From positions 1 through 64,000 of the forward strand of contig CALKXD010000218.1 of NCBI GenBank assembly GCA_938003855.1: 64,000 bases of DNA. The letters are read 5' to 3'. This DNA comes from an uncultured Granulosicoccaceae bacterium. GTDB lineage: Bacteria; Pseudomonadota; Gammaproteobacteria; Granulosicoccales; Granulosicoccaceae. The notes under the pieces are model-generated. The model ran no database searches. It was not told where the DNA came from and saw only the letters and a list, made by a program, of their open reading frames with translations. The translations under genes and the position numbers were made by a program. Below, piece by piece: positions 17,536 to 26,116 of the stretch. Numbering within the stretch: position 1 is the first letter of the stretch; every line of letters begins with the position of its first letter.

Positions 17536-17831
17536 CAGGCGGTAATCTCCGCCAGAGCCGCGTCTATCTCTGCAGAACTGAGCTGCCAGCAATTTTCGAG
17601 GCGCGAGGTCACGCGCAGCATAAACGGTCGGCTGAGCGCAATCGCGCGCTCTGCAGCGATGCCGTGATCAACCAATAGCGCTAACGCCAGTTGCCGGGGT
17701 TCATCACCGCTATAGGCCCACTCGAAGCCCTGGTCAGTAAATTCTGCCACCTGGAGTTGCTGGTCGAGTGGTGTTCCGTTGACAGTGACGACTATCCCGT
17801 CGATAGTCCTGTCACCGCTGTAGTTGCTCAC
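17535..17831 (-). CDS. DUF6166-like small protein
   Basis: 98-residue protein matching the pattern I associate with DUF6166: an N-terminal GDRTIDGIVVTVNGTPLD, then GFEWAYSGDEPRQLALALLVDHG, then a C-terminal WQLSSAEIDAALAEI. Function is unknown; the shape (short beta sheet plus helices) fits a small binding or immunity-like module, but that is guesswork. No signal peptide or membrane span. It overlaps the small membrane protein gene by one base, so the two form a transcriptional pair. Confidence 0.6.
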   Translation of the reverse strand: MSNYSGDRTIDGIVVTVNGTPLDQQLQVAEFTDQGFEWAYSGDEPRQLALALLVDHGIAAERAIALSRPFMLRVTSRLENCWQLSSAEIDAALAEITA

Positions 17832-17992
17832 ATTTCAGTCGCCGTTAGTTAGCAGTCTTATGTGTATCGTATCTTAGACTGAAAATCCAGCGGATCGAGT
17901 GCTCGACAGGATGAAACTGGCGCGAGTTGGTATACTTTCGGTGCCCGGTGAATAAATCCGCACAACGCGTCACGGCAGTCAAAGGAGGAACC

Positions 17993-18739
17993 ATGGAATT
18001 ATCCGGTAGCCCGATGAGCAAACGTCAGTTTAATTATCGCGAAGTTTATCGAAGCCGTATTGCCACCTGGTACAACGGCTATGTCCATGTTGCCCTTATT
18101 TATCTGATCGGGTTCGGGTCAATATTTGTCTATGCTAGCCATATTGAGCAAGTCTCCCGGCTTGAATGGATGATCGTCCCGCTGGTGTTTTTACTGGCCA
18201 ATTTTTTTGAGTGGTTCCTGCACGCGCAGATCATGCACCGGCCACGAAAAAATCGCGCCCTGAAGGCTATTTACACGCGACACACGCTGATGCATCACCA
18301 GTTTTTCACAGAAACTGAAATGCGTTTTGCCAACCCGACTGACTGGCGGGTAACGTTTTTTCCACCCTATGCGCTGATCGTATTTATTTTGATGTCGGTT
18401 CCGCCGGCTTTGATCGTTGGTTTTGTGTTTTCAGCCAACGCCGGTTTTTTACTGATGTGTACGACAACGGGTCTCTACCTCATCTATGAATTCATGCACT
18501 TTTGCTGTCACATCGATGACAACTGGTTTGTGCGATACTGTCCGCTGGTCAATACCCTGCGCCGCCACCATACCGCACACCACAATCAGTCGATCATGAT
18601 GAACCAAAACATGAATCTGACATTCCCGCTATCAGACTGGCTGTTCGGCACCTCTGATCTTGATCGTGGATTGCTTGGCACGTTGTTCAACGGTTATAGC
18701 ACGCGCTACAAAAAACAACCGGACGACAGTAAACGCTAG
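17993..18739 (+). CDS. Fatty acid hydroxylase/sterol desaturase-superfamily membrane protein
   Basis: 248-residue integral membrane di-iron-type protein. It has about four hydrophobic spans (for example VALIYLIGFGSIFVYASHI and ALIVFILMSVPPALIVGFVF). His clusters expected for the di-iron site are present: EWFLHAQIMH, YTRHTLMHHQFF, EFMHFCCH and LRRHHTAHHNQ. The superfamily hydroxylates or desaturates lipids, carotenoids or sterols using O2. The frame is open upstream, but AAGGAGG at 17982-17988 places the start at the ATG at 17993. It converges on the reductase gene, 37 bases downstream. The substrate is unknown. Confidence 0.8.
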   Translation: MELSGSPMSKRQFNYREVYRSRIATWYNGYVHVALIYLIGFGSIFVYASHIEQVSRLEWMIVPLVFLLANFFEWFLHAQIMHRPRKNRALKAIYTRHTLMHHQFFTETEMRFANPTDWRVTFFPPYALIVFILMSVPPALIVGFVFSANAGFLLMCTTTGLYLIYEFMHFCCHIDDNWFVRYCPLVNTLRRHHTAHHNQSIMMNQNMNLTFPLSDWLFGTSDLDRGLLGTLFNGYSTRYKKQPDDSKR

Positions 18740-18776
18740 GCCTGCTGTCTGGCGGGCCGTCGCTCAATGCAATGGA

Positions 18777-19715
18777 CTAAATGTCCAGCGTTATCCGGTC
18801 TCCGGCACTACCGGAGACACAGGGGGTAATCCATTGATTGCGATCAGCAGCAGGCATTGTCAGGTCACGATGCAGCGGACTGCCGGCCGTCCACCGGCAT
18901 TTGCATTCCAGACACACTCCGCCTTCGCAGGAGGCCGGTGTTTCAACACCGGCAGCACGTAAGGCCTGTAGCATGGTTTGTCCTTCCGCTACTGTGATAA
19001 TACGGCCGGTCTTTGCCAGCGCTACCTCATAGGCCGGGTCGGCGTTGGTATTCAGGCCAAAGTGTTCAATGTGCAAACGATCACCCAATTGATCCGCGTA
19101 ATTTTCGCAGGCACTGATCATTCGTGCCGGACCACAGCAGTACAGGTGGGTTTCGTCATCAAGGGTTGTGATCAGATTTTCTATATCCAGACGGCTGCCG
19201 TCATCGCTGAAGTGCAGGGTATACGATGTGTCAGGTAGCAATGTCGCGAGGTGATCAGCAAACGGTGCTTTATCTGCACTGCCGGCGCAGTAATGCAAAT
19301 GCCAGGGCCGATCTGATTCACCAAGTGTGTGCAAGGTGGATAAAAACGGCGTGATACCAATGCCACCCGCCACCATCACTAACGGGGAGACGGTATCTAT
19401 CGGGAACGTATTGCGCGGCAGTGACAACAGCAACGGGTCTCCGACGCTGATCTGGTCATGCAACTCTATTGATCCGCCACGACCTGTGGCGTCTTTCTGT
19501 ACGGCTATCTGATACGCAGTACTGACAGACGGGTCACCGCACAGGGAATACTGTCGAATGCTGCCTGAAGGCAGATGGACATCCACATGCGCACCGGCGC
19601 TGAACGGTGGCAACGGCCAGTGGTCGACATCTGTTAAATGATAAGTCCGTACCTCTGAGTCAAGGTGGTCGATGCGGTTCACAACAACGCTCACGCGATG
19701 GATGCTTTTAACCAT
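18777..19715 (-). CDS. Phthalate-dioxygenase-reductase-family oxidoreductase (flavin, NAD, 2Fe-2S)
   Basis: 312-residue electron-transfer protein. The domains run in order: flavin-binding barrel (about 1-105, with RQYSLCGDP as the RxYS flavin motif), NAD-binding domain (about 108-220, GGIGITPFLSTL and YCCGPARMI), and a C-terminal plant-type ferredoxin. The 2Fe-2S ligands are CEGGVCLECKC plus a later Cys in WITPCVSG. It passes electrons from NADH to a partner oxygenase or reductase. The MOSC gene ends only 3 bases upstream, which makes the MOSC protein the likeliest partner; no Rieske oxygenase subunit is nearby. Confidence 0.88.
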   Translation of the reverse strand: MVKSIHRVSVVVNRIDHLDSEVRTYHLTDVDHWPLPPFSAGAHVDVHLPSGSIRQYSLCGDPSVSTAYQIAVQKDATGRGGSIELHDQISVGDPLLLSLPRNTFPIDTVSPLVMVAGGIGITPFLSTLHTLGESDRPWHLHYCAGSADKAPFADHLATLLPDTSYTLHFSDDGSRLDIENLITTLDDETHLYCCGPARMISACENYADQLGDRLHIEHFGLNTNADPAYEVALAKTGRIITVAEGQTMLQALRAAGVETPASCEGGVCLECKCRWTAGSPLHRDLTMPAADRNQWITPCVSGSAGDRITLDI

Positions 19716-19718
19716 GAC

Positions 19719-20186
19719 TTACTCCGGCGCGATAGTGTCGTTCAGAAAGATCCGGCCGCCTTCAAGGATGCGGGCGTTGAGGCCGGCACGGTGCAGCAGC
19801 ACGTCGTAGAGGGGCAGGCCGGTGATCTGCTCTATGTGTCGGCATGGCGTCGACAGCCGGGTTCCCTCGACCAGTGTCTCACCGACGCGAAACCTGACGC
19901 CCACCAGATGATTTAACGGAACCCCTTGGGTAGTGACGTTGCGACGATGATCCTGTGCGGCCAGTGTAATATTGTGGTCACGAGCCAGCGCCTGTAGGGT
20001 TTCCAGTTCGAAAAAGGTGATTTGCCGGCCGTCTTCCGGTCGATCCGAATGAAACGCGTCACCGGTGGTGTGGCGATCGCCGACGATGCCGACAGCGCTG
20101 ATCAGTTCCAGTTCGCCGACATTGCGCATCGGCAGAAATGATCGCGGTACTACATGCAAGCCGTGGATTGTGCCGGTCCAGGTCAT
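19719..20186 (-). CDS. MOSC-domain (molybdenum cofactor sulfurase C-terminal-like) protein
   Basis: 155-residue single MOSC domain from the ATG at 20184-20186; upstream in-frame codons lack family resemblance. Visible motifs are GIVGDRHTTGDAF, GRQITFFELETLQAL, DHRRNVTTQGVPLNHLVG, and RLSTPCRHIEQITG, whose Cys is the candidate molybdenum ligand. MOSC proteins such as YiiM, YcbX and mARC reduce N-hydroxylated bases and related compounds and need an electron donor. Here the donor is probably the reductase encoded 3 bases downstream. The domain is shorter than YiiM or YcbX and has no fused ferredoxin. Confidence 0.85.
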   Translation of the reverse strand: MTWTGTIHGLHVVPRSFLPMRNVGELELISAVGIVGDRHTTGDAFHSDRPEDGRQITFFELETLQALARDHNITLAAQDHRRNVTTQGVPLNHLVGVRFRVGETLVEGTRLSTPCRHIEQITGLPLYDVLLHRAGLNARILEGGRIFLNDTIAPE

Positions 20187-20337
20187 TGATCGATGCCCCC
20201 CTGATCGGAAATGCATCAAGCATGCATTACATTGTGTGTTTTTGCCAGCCGTATATGATAACCGTCTGTGCTGCCACAACCAGCCCCCGGCCAGGGAGAG
20301 GGGCGAGCTTAATCATCAGTCATTGTTGCACCGTTTG

Positions 20338-21465
20338 TCAGCAGCCATTACTGTTAATCTCTTTGTGGATCAGTGCAAAGGCCGCCGGAGACAATTGGTG
20401 TGCGTGGTGAGTATCGTCCATCACCACCTTGAATTTTCCGTCGCCGATCCGTTCGACGGTGCTGGCTATGACCGGCTCGTACACCTCTGTGTAGTGGCCC
20501 TTATGGTAAGCGGGATCATACTTGTTGTGAATTTGAAAGTGCTTTCGTCCTGTGCCGCTGGATGCCAGCACATACATGTCGAAATGATTTACCTGGCTGT
20601 AGAGCGCCGGGGTATTTTGCTCGTAGTCGTCAAGCTGCGCCCCCTTGATGAAAATAGGAGTGGTGCCCGCCACTGAATAGCTATCGTTGATGCGGTCGTC
20701 CACCGCTGCTGCGATTGTCGCCGACCAGCCTCCCCCTGACATACCAAATATACTGACGCAGTCGTAGCTGTTGTCCGCCAGAATCCGGTTCAGCGCAACG
20801 ACAACCGGCTCTACAAAGTACTGAACAGGGATGCCTTTGTCGGGTGTCAGATACATGAACTGATTGTGGGTCGAGAGCTGGATATTCCCGATGTTGGGGA
20901 CATTTACCACCGGCCGGCTGTTATAACCATACAGCGGCATCGATACCGTCAGCACGGCATAACCGTCCTGCAGAAACGGCGAGATGAAAGGCGATGCATA
21001 GCGGAAACCGCCGCCGTGTGCGCCGTGGTAAATCACCAGCTTTGACGCATTGCCGGATTTCGGTAGAAACAAATGCATGCGGGCCTGCAGGCCAAAGTCC
21101 ATATCGTGGACGTATTCGTCAACCTGCCCAAGTCCTCTGAAGTTACGGTAGATTGACGTGGCGGCGTTTTCATTCAGTTTAGCACGTTCCTGCGGGTAGC
21201 CATCCTCGCCCCATAGTACGGTTTTTAATTTGTCTCTGATCAGCGCCACATCAGCCGGGCTCTGTACCTGCACAAGCTGATTTATATCTGTTTCAACAAT
21301 AGGCTCTCTGTACCCGCCGGAGTACGAGCCACCGGCAAACTTCTGATAGACCGACTTGGCCAGATGATATGGGGGCAATTCAAGCTTATAGGCAATTAGC
21401 CCATAGCCGACCGCCATTGCCAGTAGACCAAACGAGAGAATACTAACCGCTATAAATTTCAGCAT
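20338..21465 (-). CDS. Membrane-anchored or secreted alpha/beta hydrolase
   Basis: 375-residue protein with one N-terminal hydrophobic segment (about 3-26, LKFIAVSILSFGLLAMAVGYGLIAY), acting as signal anchor. The catalytic domain shows IYHGAHGGGFRYA (about 145-157, oxyanion-type HG loop) and the nucleophile elbow IFGMSGGGW with Ser243. A late DDTHHAHQLS supplies a candidate His. The bond cleaved is unknown. It is the last gene of the polysaccharide operon, 110 bases after the flippase gene. A role trimming, deacylating or modifying the surface glycan outside the cytoplasm is plausible. Confidence 0.7.
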   Translation of the reverse strand: MLKFIAVSILSFGLLAMAVGYGLIAYKLELPPYHLAKSVYQKFAGGSYSGGYREPIVETDINQLVQVQSPADVALIRDKLKTVLWGEDGYPQERAKLNENAATSIYRNFRGLGQVDEYVHDMDFGLQARMHLFLPKSGNASKLVIYHGAHGGGFRYASPFISPFLQDGYAVLTVSMPLYGYNSRPVVNVPNIGNIQLSTHNQFMYLTPDKGIPVQYFVEPVVVALNRILADNSYDCVSIFGMSGGGWSATIAAAVDDRINDSYSVAGTTPIFIKGAQLDDYEQNTPALYSQVNHFDMYVLASSGTGRKHFQIHNKYDPAYHKGHYTEVYEPVIASTVERIGDGKFKVVMDDTHHAHQLSPAAFALIHKEINSNGC

Positions 21466-21575
21466 GATTCAGTGCCGTATTGTCGATGGTTGAAACTGGC
21501 CGCGGAGACGCATGGATAAATCAGCAAAGGCAGCAGCCGCAAGGTATCGCCGCGCCTACTGCCCTCTCAGTGGTA

Positions 21576-23099
21576 TCAGGCCGAGCGAAATCGCGTGATT
21601 GCACTTCGGCCGCCCGTCATCACGTACTGGCGCTCGGAGGAGGTGAGCAGTGTGAAAAACGCCACGGTCACATAAAAAACAGCTGCTATCAGAGCCTGAC
21701 CGAGCAGCATCAGATAGCCATCCGGTGCATTGCGATCAGACAGCACCTTGAGCATAAACAGCAGCACAATAGTGGACGGAATGCAGCGCACGTAGGTGTC
21801 TCGAAAATAATCCCACAAGCTTGACCCCAGAACCCGGCTGGTTAGTATCGGGGTAATCAGACCATAGAATAGAATCTGTGTTATGGCGGTACCGATAGCG
21901 ACCCCGACTAGCTCGTAGCGCTGTATCAGCACAATACTCAGTGCCAGGTTTAACAGCGAAAATCCAAAATTGTAGAACGAAAATATATTGTGCCGCGACG
22001 TGGCGAGCAGGATCGAGTAACTGAGCAGTTGCGGTCCCTTAACCAGTTGCGTAAAGAACATAATGGCGAGCACCGCAGAGCACTGCACTGCATAGTGGGG
22101 TCCCATCCAGATCGAGATAAAATAATCGCCGACGACCAGCACACCCATGCACAGCAGGTTAGATATCAGCAGCATGAACTTGGTGCCGGTAACATAGGTC
22201 TGATAAATAGCTTTATCCCCCTGCGTGGCATCTTGTTCACTGAAGACCGGTACAAACGTCTGCGCAATAGCCAGAATCAGTTTGTTGGTATATTCGCTCA
22301 AGCTCCAGGGAATGGTGTAGTAGGTGATCGCCGCCGCCGACATGAAAAAACCAATAACAAAAGCATCGCTGTAGTAAACAAGCTGCATGGCAACCATTGA
22401 CAGGAAAGTAAATTTACTGAAATGAAAAATACTTTTTACTGCTGGTCGCTCGGCTTTGGTGAGATCAATTTTAACCTCGGGCTCTACCCTGCGCATCGCC
22501 AGATACATGACGACACCGGACAAAAGGTTACCCAGCAAAGAGATCACGCCCATAGCAATCAGGCCGTAGCCATTGGTCAGTGCATAGTAAAAGAGTATGG
22601 CTTTCAGCAGGCTCACGGTCAGGTTGATGCCGTTGATAATTTCAAAGCGCTGAAAGCCGTACATCGATCCGACCAGAACGCCGGTAATCACAAAGATGCA
22701 GATGTCCAGTGCGCCGATCAGTATCAGGGTGTGGACGGTATCTGCCAGTGACTCCTCAAAACCGAAAAAACTCACCAGTCCTGACGCCAATAGCGGGCTG
22801 AACGACACTAGCAATACACCGACGGTAATCATGATGACGAAACCGGAGGCCATTATGGTATTGAGAGATTTGTAATCTTTTAATGCCTTGAAGCGGGAGA
22901 CATATTTTGCCATCGCCGAGCTGACACCAAGGTCAAGCAGCGCCATGTAGCCGGTCAGGGCAGACACCACAGACCAGATGCCATATCTTGTATCGCCCAG
23001 TGAGTGCACCAGGAACGGTGACAACACGAATGCAATCACGATAGCGCCGGCAATGCCGACGTAGTTCGAGAAGATATTCTTCACTATAGTTTTTAACAC
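21576..23099 (-). CDS. Polysaccharide flippase (Wzx/MATE-like)
   Basis: 507-residue polytopic inner-membrane protein with 12-14 hydrophobic spans. It begins with the classic Wzx opening NIFSNYVGIAGAIVIAFVLSPFLVHSLGDTRYGIWSVV and contains DLGVSSAMAKYVSRF early in the chain. It would flip undecaprenyl-linked oligosaccharide across the inner membrane. It starts 5 bases after the glycosyltransferase gene stop, so it belongs to the same operon. No polymerase (Wzy) or chain-length regulator is present, so the glycan may be short or completed by genes elsewhere. Confidence 0.87.
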   Translation of the reverse strand: MLKTIVKNIFSNYVGIAGAIVIAFVLSPFLVHSLGDTRYGIWSVVSALTGYMALLDLGVSSAMAKYVSRFKALKDYKSLNTIMASGFVIMITVGVLLVSFSPLLASGLVSFFGFEESLADTVHTLILIGALDICIFVITGVLVGSMYGFQRFEIINGINLTVSLLKAILFYYALTNGYGLIAMGVISLLGNLLSGVVMYLAMRRVEPEVKIDLTKAERPAVKSIFHFSKFTFLSMVAMQLVYYSDAFVIGFFMSAAAITYYTIPWSLSEYTNKLILAIAQTFVPVFSEQDATQGDKAIYQTYVTGTKFMLLISNLLCMGVLVVGDYFISIWMGPHYAVQCSAVLAIMFFTQLVKGPQLLSYSILLATSRHNIFSFYNFGFSLLNLALSIVLIQRYELVGVAIGTAITQILFYGLITPILTSRVLGSSLWDYFRDTYVRCIPSTIVLLFMLKVLSDRNAPDGYLMLLGQALIAAVFYVTVAFFTLLTSSERQYVMTGGRSAITRFRSA

Positions 23100-23104
23100 G
23101 TTAT

Positions 23105-24025
23105 TTAGTTACCGCTGGTGTTATAAGGCTGTAGCGCTGTTCGTATCAGTTCCACCCAGGCTTGACCTGAAGTAGGTTGAATGCTTAATGCTCGCAGATA
23201 CCATTTCATGGCATCCCTTGGTCGATCATTTGCCGCAAACCACGCCGATGTCAGCCACACGTTTTTCAGAGCCCGCTTTCGAACTGTATTATCGACCCGG
23301 CTGTTGTCCGCGCGGTCCAGCGCGTTGGTAACAACACGCAGTCTGTCTTTACAGGTACGCTGGTGATCCTTGGAGGTGGAGTCCGGCACCCATCGATAAA
23401 GCGTTCTCGGCTCCGGGATTCCAAGGAATCTCATATCCGCCTCTGCCATGCGGAGCCATAGATCCCAGTCGGGGGCGGTACGAAATGATGTGTCGTATCC
23501 TCCCACGGCCAACACAGAATCACGGCGCACCATTACACTGGAGTGAGTAATGAAATTGTCAAGCAATAGAGCGCAGAGGTGATCGCCTTTGACACATTTT
23601 CCGTTTTTAAACGTTTGTGTAGAGACGCGGTCGCAGTCACCGAAGTTACGGACACCGGTGTAGATCACGTCGGCGTAGTCGGTTTCATGTAGCTGTGCTT
23701 CCAGCTTGTCGCTCGCCCAGATGTCATCGGCATCGAGGAATGCGATAAACTCTCCGCTTGCTTGTTCGATGCCAAGGTTTCTGGCGCTTGCGTGTCCCTT
23801 GTTTTTTTGCTTTATGACGGTGATCTTATTGCCATAGCCGGCGACCAGATCCATCGTGTTGTCAGTCGACCCATCGTCAACCACTATTATTTCATCGGGC
23901 TGAGAAGTCTGAGCAAATACTGAATCCAGTGATTCGACGATTGTCATTGCGCCGTTGTAAACCGGCATGATAACAGATAAGGTCGGAAAGCTTGGTTGAG
24001 GTATGTTATAAGCGAGTTCCATCAA
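23105..24025 (-). CDS. Family 2 glycosyltransferase
   Basis: 306-residue GT-A fold transferase. The N-terminal SVIMPVYNGAMTIVESLDSV and IIVVDDGSTDNT bind the nucleotide sugar; the metal-binding DxD motif is FIAFLDADDIW (about 92-102). A second acidic motif, DWDLWLRMAE, provides the likely catalytic base. A C-terminal region of helices (about 225-306) follows. It is cytosolic or membrane-associated and inverting. Sugar specificity is unknown. It lies 3 bases after the AsnB-like gene and 5 before the flippase gene, pointing to surface-glycan assembly. Confidence 0.88.
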   Translation of the reverse strand: MMELAYNIPQPSFPTLSVIMPVYNGAMTIVESLDSVFAQTSQPDEIIVVDDGSTDNTMDLVAGYGNKITVIKQKNKGHASARNLGIEQASGEFIAFLDADDIWASDKLEAQLHETDYADVIYTGVRNFGDCDRVSTQTFKNGKCVKGDHLCALLLDNFITHSSVMVRRDSVLAVGGYDTSFRTAPDWDLWLRMAEADMRFLGIPEPRTLYRWVPDSTSKDHQRTCKDRLRVVTNALDRADNSRVDNTVRKRALKNVWLTSAWFAANDRPRDAMKWYLRALSIQPTSGQAWVELIRTALQPYNTSGN

Positions 24026-24028
24026 AGC

Positions 24029-25546
24029 CTACCCCCCGATGGTTTGTTCTAAATGCATTACCACAAGTACGCGAGCAAAAAGGTTGGGCGCTTCAGTGCC
24101 GTACTGGCGGTTGATTGTCGCCTTAGCCAGTCGGGGAAGAAGCTGCCGGTTTCTGAAGCTGGAGGCTTCCGCGCCCCCCTGCATCGTCATCCGCATAAAG
24201 CGGGTGGCAAATTTCCAGGTGCGTTGGCGGCGCTCCAGTATCGAACCGGAGTGAACCGATATAAAAGGAAACCTGGGTAGCTCGGGATAAAACTGATCAA
24301 TCGCCTCGCTGTGAAATTCCCGACCCTCGAAGTAGTCGAACGGCAGATTGATCAGCAGATCAAATAGCTTGTGGTTCAGGTAGGGGGCAAGAACATGCGT
24401 CTGTTTGTTCAGCAGAGAAAAGGGCGCTAGCGCAAGTTCACGTCTGACCCGGTTGTAAAAAAAGTAAGGCGCTGCCGGATTGGGCAGGTCGGCATATTTC
24501 TCCAGCTCTTTTGATAGTCGCTCAGTCGCCAGTTCGCGCGACCAGCGCTTCATGGCGGTGGTGGTCAGGAAACCCGGCAGGTAGCCCTCATCGTCGAGCA
24601 ACCAACTGCACAACCCGGTGAAATCGTGATTGCGAAACTGGCTGATCATTCGGGAGTCATCGTAGACGCCACAGGAAATAATGTCGCCTGCGATCCCGTC
24701 CCATGAAACCTGCGTTTGCTGATCGGCAAGCCAACGCGCCACCGGCATCATATGGGCGTGCTCGTCTGAACAAAAATCGGTAAGCAAGTCCTTGTCTATT
24801 TCGTCGGCAAAGCGGTCGTCCGACTGCTCTACAATGACATGCTGAAGATTCATTGCCCGGGTTATCTGAGCGGCGGTTTGAGCGTCATTGTCAGGGCGCG
24901 GTGGCATGGAACGCGCGGTGATGACCGACTTAGGCGCGCGACCTGCCCGTACCATTGCATATAGAATATGGCGTGAATCCCGACCCGCTGACAGCGGTAC
25001 CACCATATCAACATCTTCCGGTGGCAGCATTTCTTCAACTGCCTGCTGAAACACTTCACCGTAGGCATGCACTGCGTCCTGCCGTGACAACGCCGATTGG
25101 TCACAAGGCAGTGCTGTGGCATTGGTGCTCAGAGTTAATTCACCGTTTTCAAAGGTCAGATCAGTGCCGGGTGGCAATGTTCTGATCGCCTCGAAGGGGG
25201 TGTCTTCACCTATGTAATGGCCAAGTCTCAGAAAAACAGCAATGGCGGCATCATCAAGCCTGGCACTGGCGCCGGCTTCAATTAGTGACATGGCAGAGGT
25301 GCTGACACCGATTCCATCAGATAAAATGGCGTAAAACACCGGTAGAAAGCCAAACCGGTCATTGCTCATTAAGAGCCTCTGACCATCCCAGTTCCAGCGA
25401 GCCCAGACACCTTCGGTGGATTTTTCCGTAACGTCCCCGACCGAGTAGCCGAGGGCTATGTCAGTATCCCCTTCTACCTGCCAATTGCCCGAACCAGTCG
25501 AGCGGATGACAAGTGTGCCGGCATAATCTTTATGGCGAACCAGCAT
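24029..25546 (-). CDS. Asparagine-synthetase-like amidotransferase lacking the glutaminase Cys
   Basis: 505-residue AsnB-family protein. The N-terminal Ntn-type domain (about 1-150) keeps SNDRFGFLPVFYA but starts MLVRHK, so the catalytic Cys2 needed to hydrolyse glutamine is absent. The synthetase domain has the PP-loop as VVPLSAGRDSRHIL (about 182-195) and further conserved DGIAGDIISCG-type sequence. It should adenylate a carboxylate and couple it to ammonia or another amine. It is first in the operon with the GT2 and flippase genes, so glycan amidation is one possibility and an ammonia-independent ligase another. Related proteins occur in O-antigen loci and in lasso-peptide cyclisation; no precursor peptide was seen. 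Confidence 0.8.
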   Translation of the reverse strand: MLVRHKDYAGTLVIRSTGSGNWQVEGDTDIALGYSVGDVTEKSTEGVWARWNWDGQRLLMSNDRFGFLPVFYAILSDGIGVSTSAMSLIEAGASARLDDAAIAVFLRLGHYIGEDTPFEAIRTLPPGTDLTFENGELTLSTNATALPCDQSALSRQDAVHAYGEVFQQAVEEMLPPEDVDMVVPLSAGRDSRHILYAMVRAGRAPKSVITARSMPPRPDNDAQTAAQITRAMNLQHVIVEQSDDRFADEIDKDLLTDFCSDEHAHMMPVARWLADQQTQVSWDGIAGDIISCGVYDDSRMISQFRNHDFTGLCSWLLDDEGYLPGFLTTTAMKRWSRELATERLSKELEKYADLPNPAAPYFFYNRVRRELALAPFSLLNKQTHVLAPYLNHKLFDLLINLPFDYFEGREFHSEAIDQFYPELPRFPFISVHSGSILERRQRTWKFATRFMRMTMQGGAEASSFRNRQLLPRLAKATINRQYGTEAPNLFARVLVVMHLEQTIGG

Positions 25547-26116
25547 TTGAAATGCCCTTAATTATTGTTATGGGTACGTGTTGGTTACTGCCACGAAACA
25601 CGGTAGCCGGGTGACAGGCGGTTTGCGCTGGTGCTGTAAAAGCAGATCCAGGCCGATGTTCGTTTGCATCGTCCCAAAGGTTCTCGACTGGATTTGTCAA
25701 TCCTGAAGAACTGAATGATCCGAAACTATCGGCGTTTTAAAAAATCACCAGCAATATCAATGGTGTGCTTACTGGCTGGCTGAATGACACCTGCATTCAC
25801 TTTGGTCGAAACAGCCCGATAAATAGAGCTCGCTGTGATAAACGGCGGCGCTACCAGGTTGTCGGCGGCCATTCCAGGGCGGGTGGAGCGGGGCGGATGG
25901 GTTTATCAGGCGTCGCTTATTAATTCATAGGTCGCCAAGTTTGCGCAACCGGCCCGGGGAGTTACACGGTTGAACGTATACAGACCGTGTGAAAACCAGA
26001 CTGTCATTAACGAATGATGGTGGCAGTTTCTGTTTTCGATGGGCACTAATACGCTTTATCCTGAAAATGTGTTCTGAAGCCTCTAGAAAGGCCTCAATTC
26101 GAATTTGCCGTTGCCC
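25547..26116. other. Non-coding or decayed region
   Basis: About 570 bases upstream of the polysaccharide operon with no plausible intact gene on either strand. It should hold the operon promoter near its left edge. The right part borders transposase remnants and contains one transposon-end-like sequence (26027-26050). It looks like an insertion scar. Confidence 0.5.
26027..26050. repeat. Solitary transposon-end-like sequence
   Basis: TTTCTGTTTTCGATGGGCACTAAT closely resembles the right terminal repeat of the 29743-29910 element (TTTCTGGATGGGCACTAG core). It is in right-end orientation, so any element body would lie to its left; no matching left end was found. It may be a deletion product. 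Confidence 0.4.

Noticed and set aside
18777-20186. Rieske-type ring-hydroxylating dioxygenase system
   Set aside because: Only the reductase is present; no Rieske alpha subunit (CxH...CxxH) is encoded nearby, and the coupled gene is MOSC.
24029-26116. Lasso-peptide or other RiPP cluster around the AsnB-like gene
   Set aside because: No short precursor gene, protease or transporter of that type is adjacent; the flanking GT2 and flippase genes point to glycan synthesis.
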